From JAHEEL01 sp963785245 (GTDB lineage: Bacteria; Actinomycetota; Acidimicrobiia; Spongiisociales; UBA5794), in contig CAWAUO010000001.1 in NCBI GenBank assembly GCA_963785245.1, positions 1-64,000 of the forward strand: DNA of 64,000 nt, read 5' to 3'. Made by a program: the position numbers and the translations under genes. Positions within the stretch are counted from its first letter, which is position 1. Each line of letters begins with the position of its first letter. Below are positions 60,879 to 64,000 of the stretch, in pieces. The notes below the pieces were generated by a model. The model was not told where the DNA came from and made no database searches. It was given only the letters and a program-made list of their open reading frames with translations.

Positions 60879-61582
60879 CCGGGGGAGTGATTGACCCGCA
60901 GGCCGCAGCGGATCACCTCGAAGACGTGTTGGGGATCCGTTTCAACGATCTCGAACTGCTTGAGTCGGCACTCACGCACCCGTCCTACGCTTCCGAGCAC
61001 TCGCGCTGTAGCGACTATCAGCGCCTGGAGTTCCTCGGCGATGCAGTCCTCGAACTGGCGGTGTCGCACTACATCTACGAGGAGTACCCGGACGCGACGG
61101 AAGGGGAGATGACGCTCCTCCGGGCTGCCGTGGTCTCCGAACCGGCGCTCGGCCTGATTGCCGAGACGTGGGGCATCAGCGCATTCGTGCTCCTCGGGCG
61201 CGGCGAAGACCTGTCGGGTGGGCGCGACAAGCACTCGATTCTCTCCGACGTGGTCGAATCGCTGCTCGCCGCTGTATTCCTCGATGCGGGATTCGACCGC
61301 GCCGAACAGATCGTCCGCGACCATTGGGCCGCGATGATCGACGAACGCGCTGGCTCACCGGGCCACCGCGACTACAAGACCCGCCTCCAGGAACTCCTCG
61401 TCGCCTCCGGGAGGACCGTCGCATACGAGGTGGCCGACGAAGGCCCGCAGCACGCCAAGCAATTCACCGCAACCGTGCAGGCATCAGGCGAGACCCTCGC
61501 AACCGGGACCGGTACCTCGAAGAAGCGCTCCGAACAGGAAGCAGCGCGCCAAGCCCTCGAAGTGCTCGCTCAGCGTTCGTAG
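60875..61582 (+). CDS. rnc: ribonuclease III
   Basis: The 235-residue enzyme has the RNase III signature QRLEFLGDAVLELAVSHYIY, DVVESLLAAVFLDAGF with the second catalytic acidic residue, and a C-terminal double-strand RNA-binding domain ending GTSKKRSEQEAARQALEVL. It processes rRNA precursors. Overlaps plsX; 79 bases separate it from smc. Confidence 0.96.
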   Translation: MTGGVIDPQAAADHLEDVLGIRFNDLELLESALTHPSYASEHSRCSDYQRLEFLGDAVLELAVSHYIYEEYPDATEGEMTLLRAAVVSEPALGLIAETWGISAFVLLGRGEDLSGGRDKHSILSDVVESLLAAVFLDAGFDRAEQIVRDHWAAMIDERAGSPGHRDYKTRLQELLVASGRTVAYEVADEGPQHAKQFTATVQASGETLATGTGTSKKRSEQEAARQALEVLAQRS

Positions 61583-61661
61583 CGCGTCTGGCGTCTGATG
61601 ACCGGTGACTGGCGACTCCATACTCACACGCATGTAATTCGCCCGGCTATGCTTTCTCGCT

Positions 61662-64000
61662 GTGCTGCTCAAGAAGCTCACGCTTGTCGGCTTCAAGTCA
61701 TTTGCCGACCGCACCCGGCTCGAATTCGACGCCGGGGTGAACGTCGTGGTCGGCCCGAATGGGTCCGGCAAGTCGAATCTCCTCGATGCCATTGCGTGGG
61801 TCATGGGAACCCAGGCCACTCGCTCGCTGAGGACCGAGAAGATGGAGGATGTGGTGTTCGCCGGCACGGCGACCCGGCCGTCGGTCTCGCGTGCCGAGGT
61901 CTCGCTCACGTTCGACAACGCCGACGGATTCCTGCCGGTCGACCTTTCGGAGATCACGATCACGCGGCGCCTCTACCGAGACGGCACTTCCGAATACGAG
62001 ATGAATCGGACGCCGTGCCGCCTCCTCGATATCCAGGAACTGCTCTCGGATGGCGGTGTGGGCCGACACCAGCATGTCCTGGTCTCGCAGGGTCAGATCG
62101 GCACGGTCCTCACCGCCCGTCCCGACGAACACCGCGCCGTCATCGAGGAAGCTGCCGGTATCACCAAGCATCGCGGAAGACGAGATCGCGCGATTCGTCG
62201 GCTGGAAGCCACCGAGATGGACGTCGACCGATTGAACGACATCCTCGTCGAGAAGCGTCGAGCCCTCCGACCCCTGAAACGTCAAGCCAACGCAGCAGCC
62301 CGGCACGGATCGGTGAAGGCTGAAGCGAAGGCGCTACGCCTCTGGCTGGGCGGTGAAGCGATCAGGGATTTGCGAAAGCGAGAAGCTGACGCCTCCACTG
62401 AGGACGAATCCCGATCGGCCCAGCTCATCATTGAAGAGGCGGAACACGAGGCACTCCTTGTCGAACTCGCGGACCTTCGAGCATCGGCCGGTGAAGCGGG
62501 GGCCGCGCTCGAGCGGGACACCGCGGCCGCAGCCCGGTTGGAGACCGTGGTCGAGCGTCTCCGTCGGTACGGTCTGGTTGCACGCGAGCGTCGGGTCGCG
62601 ATCGAAGGCCGGATCGAGGGGGCGGGGGAGCGTCGCAGCGACCTCACCACTGAACTCGAAGAGCTGGCCGTCGGCATCGAAGAGGCGGCCGAAGCCGAGC
62701 TGCGGCTCGCCGATGTGGTCGAGCGCCGCACGGTCGCACTCGAAGCCCTCGAGGACGAAGAACGGACGCTCGCCGAGCAGGTCCAACTGCCGGCGGAAGG
62801 CCTTGTGGCCAATCTTCGAGGCGACTTGCGGGCCCTCGAGAACGCATCCGAGCGAGATGGCCGCGAGACGGAGGCGATCGCTTCCCGACGCCGAGTCGTA
62901 GCCGCACGCCTCGAAGAGGAGTCGAACGAGACCGTCGAACTGAACCAGTCGATCCAGCAGGCCGATGCCGCCGTTACCGCCGCACAGCGCGGATACGACG
63001 AAGCCAGGGCACGCCGAGAGACGGTCGAGGAGATGTGGGAGAGTGTCGACCGCGAGCACACCGACGTACTCCTCGCCGTTGCAGCGGGAGAGGCCCGTAT
63101 CGAGGCGCACGAGGCAGCAATCGCCGACATCGGCGATCCGACAGCGCGCACCATGACCGCAGAGCATGAGGGGATCGCAGGGGTCGTTGCGGCATCGCTC
63201 GACGCTCCACCGGAGGTCGCCGTCGCCGTCGACCGGGCGCTCGGAGCGTGGGCCGACGCTTTCTTGGCCTCCGACCACAGCAACATCCGCAACGTGACCA
63301 GCGTTCTGAAGGCGGCGGGGCTCGGTGGCGTATCCCTGGTCACGCCCTCGCAGGCGGAGCGTGTGCCAGCACGCGAAGCAGCCGACGAACTGGGACTCGA
63401 CGCTTTGGTTGACCTGCTCGGTCCGGATGCAGACCTCTCGGTCGCCGAGGCCCTTCTGGGTGACGTCGTCTATGCGGCCGGCTGGGAAGCGGCATGGCGT
63501 GTGGTCGAGCGCTTCCCCCACCTCCGCACGGTCACGCCGGAGGGCGACGTGATCGCAGCGTCCGGTATTCACGTCGCTCAACCCGACGGCACCGGATTCG
63601 CCGCACTCGAAGCAGCCCGGGTTCAGCTCGAGATCGCAGAACGGGAACGATCGAGGACCGAGAGCCGCCGCACGTCGGTCGCACGAGACCTGGACGCCGC
63701 ACGCCGGGTGGAGCGCACCGCACTCGACGACGTGGAAGCGCTCGAGGCGAGGATTGCCGGTCACACAGAGGCTCTGGACCTCGTGGGGCGGGCACGTGCC
63801 GAAGGTGAATCCGAGCGTGAACGCCTCAATGTGCGAGCCGCGTCGCTCGCCGAGGCTGAGAGTGCGCGAGCGGAGCGGATCACCGAACTTCGTGAGCGCC
63901 TCGCCGAACTCGAAGGCGAAGAAGCCGCACGTCAGGCCGCATGGGAGGCATTGAATCTGCGACGCCAGGATGTTGCGACCCGCCGCGACGCCGCTCGCCG
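61662..64000 (+). CDS. smc: chromosome partition protein SMC (5' part, runs off the window)
   Basis: The reading frame is open from the GTG at 61662 to the window edge, about 780 codons, with no stop. It begins KKLTLVGFKSFADRT, then Walker A VVGPNGSGKSNLLDA, QLLSD-type ELLSDGGVGRHQHVLVSQGQI with the Q-loop, a long Ala/Glu/Arg coiled coil, and a hinge domain around residues 500-640 (HEGIAGVVAASLDAPP, ALGAWADAFLASD, GGVSLVTP). The signature and Walker B segments lie beyond the window. A TATGCT hexamer ends eight bases before the GTG, without a Shine-Dalgarno. Confidence 0.94.
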   Translation, partial: MLLKKLTLVGFKSFADRTRLEFDAGVNVVVGPNGSGKSNLLDAIAWVMGTQATRSLRTEKMEDVVFAGTATRPSVSRAEVSLTFDNADGFLPVDLSEITITRRLYRDGTSEYEMNRTPCRLLDIQELLSDGGVGRHQHVLVSQGQIGTVLTARPDEHRAVIEEAAGITKHRGRRDRAIRRLEATEMDVDRLNDILVEKRRALRPLKRQANAAARHGSVKAEAKALRLWLGGEAIRDLRKREADASTEDESRSAQLIIEEAEHEALLVELADLRASAGEAGAALERDTAAAARLETVVERLRRYGLVARERRVAIEGRIEGAGERRSDLTTELEELAVGIEEAAEAELRLADVVERRTVALEALEDEERTLAEQVQLPAEGLVANLRGDLRALENASERDGRETEAIASRRRVVAARLEEESNETVELNQSIQQADAAVTAAQRGYDEARARRETVEEMWESVDREHTDVLLAVAAGEARIEAHEAAIADIGDPTARTMTAEHEGIAGVVAASLDAPPEVAVAVDRALGAWADAFLASDHSNIRNVTSVLKAAGLGGVSLVTPSQAERVPAREAADELGLDALVDLLGPDADLSVAEALLGDVVYAAGWEAAWRVVERFPHLRTVTPEGDVIAASGIHVAQPDGTGFAALEAARVQLEIAERERSRTESRRTSVARDLDAARRVERTALDDVEALEARIAGHTEALDLVGRARAEGESERERLNVRAASLAEAESARAERITELRERLAELEGEEAARQAAWEALNLRRQDVATRRDAAR

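Overview
The window is high-GC, densely coded DNA from an actinobacterium. The markers are a mycothiol S-conjugate amidase (Mca), a CofC/FbiD-type F420 enzyme, an InhA-type enoyl-ACP reductase, an AdnA/AdnB-like helicase-nuclease pair, two DUF222-HNH (13E12-type) genes, and the gene order rsmD-coaD-DUF177-rpmF-plsX-rnc-smc. A class-level guess such as Acidimicrobiia is inference only. I see no rRNA, tRNA, CRISPR array, insertion sequence or phage module.

Layout. 0.1-4.4 kb: a nucleotidyltransferase, a small membrane protein, a sigma-factor remnant, a YeiH-type transporter and a GMC oxidoreductase. 4.6-5.9 kb and 30.1-31.4 kb: two near-identical inverted copies of a 1.28-kb unit carrying a DUF222-HNH gene, each broken by different single-base indels. 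Between them: a short-chain dehydrogenase, an orphan sugar-type ABC ATPase, cofC, a polar amino-acid ABC transporter, pyruvate kinase, two VanW paralogues, a RecB-type nuclease, mca, a GTPase pair running into an MscS channel, a lipid kinase, P5C dehydrogenase and a MaoC/hydrolase pair. 31.5-37.6 kb: a PLP enzyme, then a carbohydrate/nucleoside block with an unusual transporter carrying an inserted beta-domain, a secreted sugar dehydrogenase, ribokinase and nucleoside hydrolase. 37.7-42.6 kb: an MFS pump, a peptidoglycan-binding lipoprotein, a CoA transferase with a FlgM-like small gene, a DUF368 lipid-carrier translocase and dtd. 42.6-49.9 kb: an overlapping four-gene operon of RecB-like nuclease, DUF488, AdnA-like and AdnB-like. 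50.1-50.4 kb: a stretch that folds into many tetraloop-capped hairpins and ends in a terminator, which I read as an unidentified structured RNA. 50.4-55.4 kb: envelope and RNA genes (PH-domain protein, TrmA-type methyltransferase, FabI/InhA, Ddl, L28). 55.4-64 kb: recG through the start of smc.

Two window-wide patterns matter. At least twelve genes have a TAnnnT hexamer ending 6-7 nt before the start codon, the arrangement expected for leaderless transcripts. And eight genes are interrupted by single-base indels, some in G runs; either the assembly has residual indel errors or decay is unusually common, so every frameshift call here should be treated with caution.

How the genes fit together: nucleoside hydrolase plus ribokinase would convert scavenged nucleosides to ribose 5-phosphate. 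The nuclease/DUF488/AdnAB operon is a double-strand-break processing unit. FabI, Ddl, DUF368, PlsX and the VanW pair all act on the envelope.
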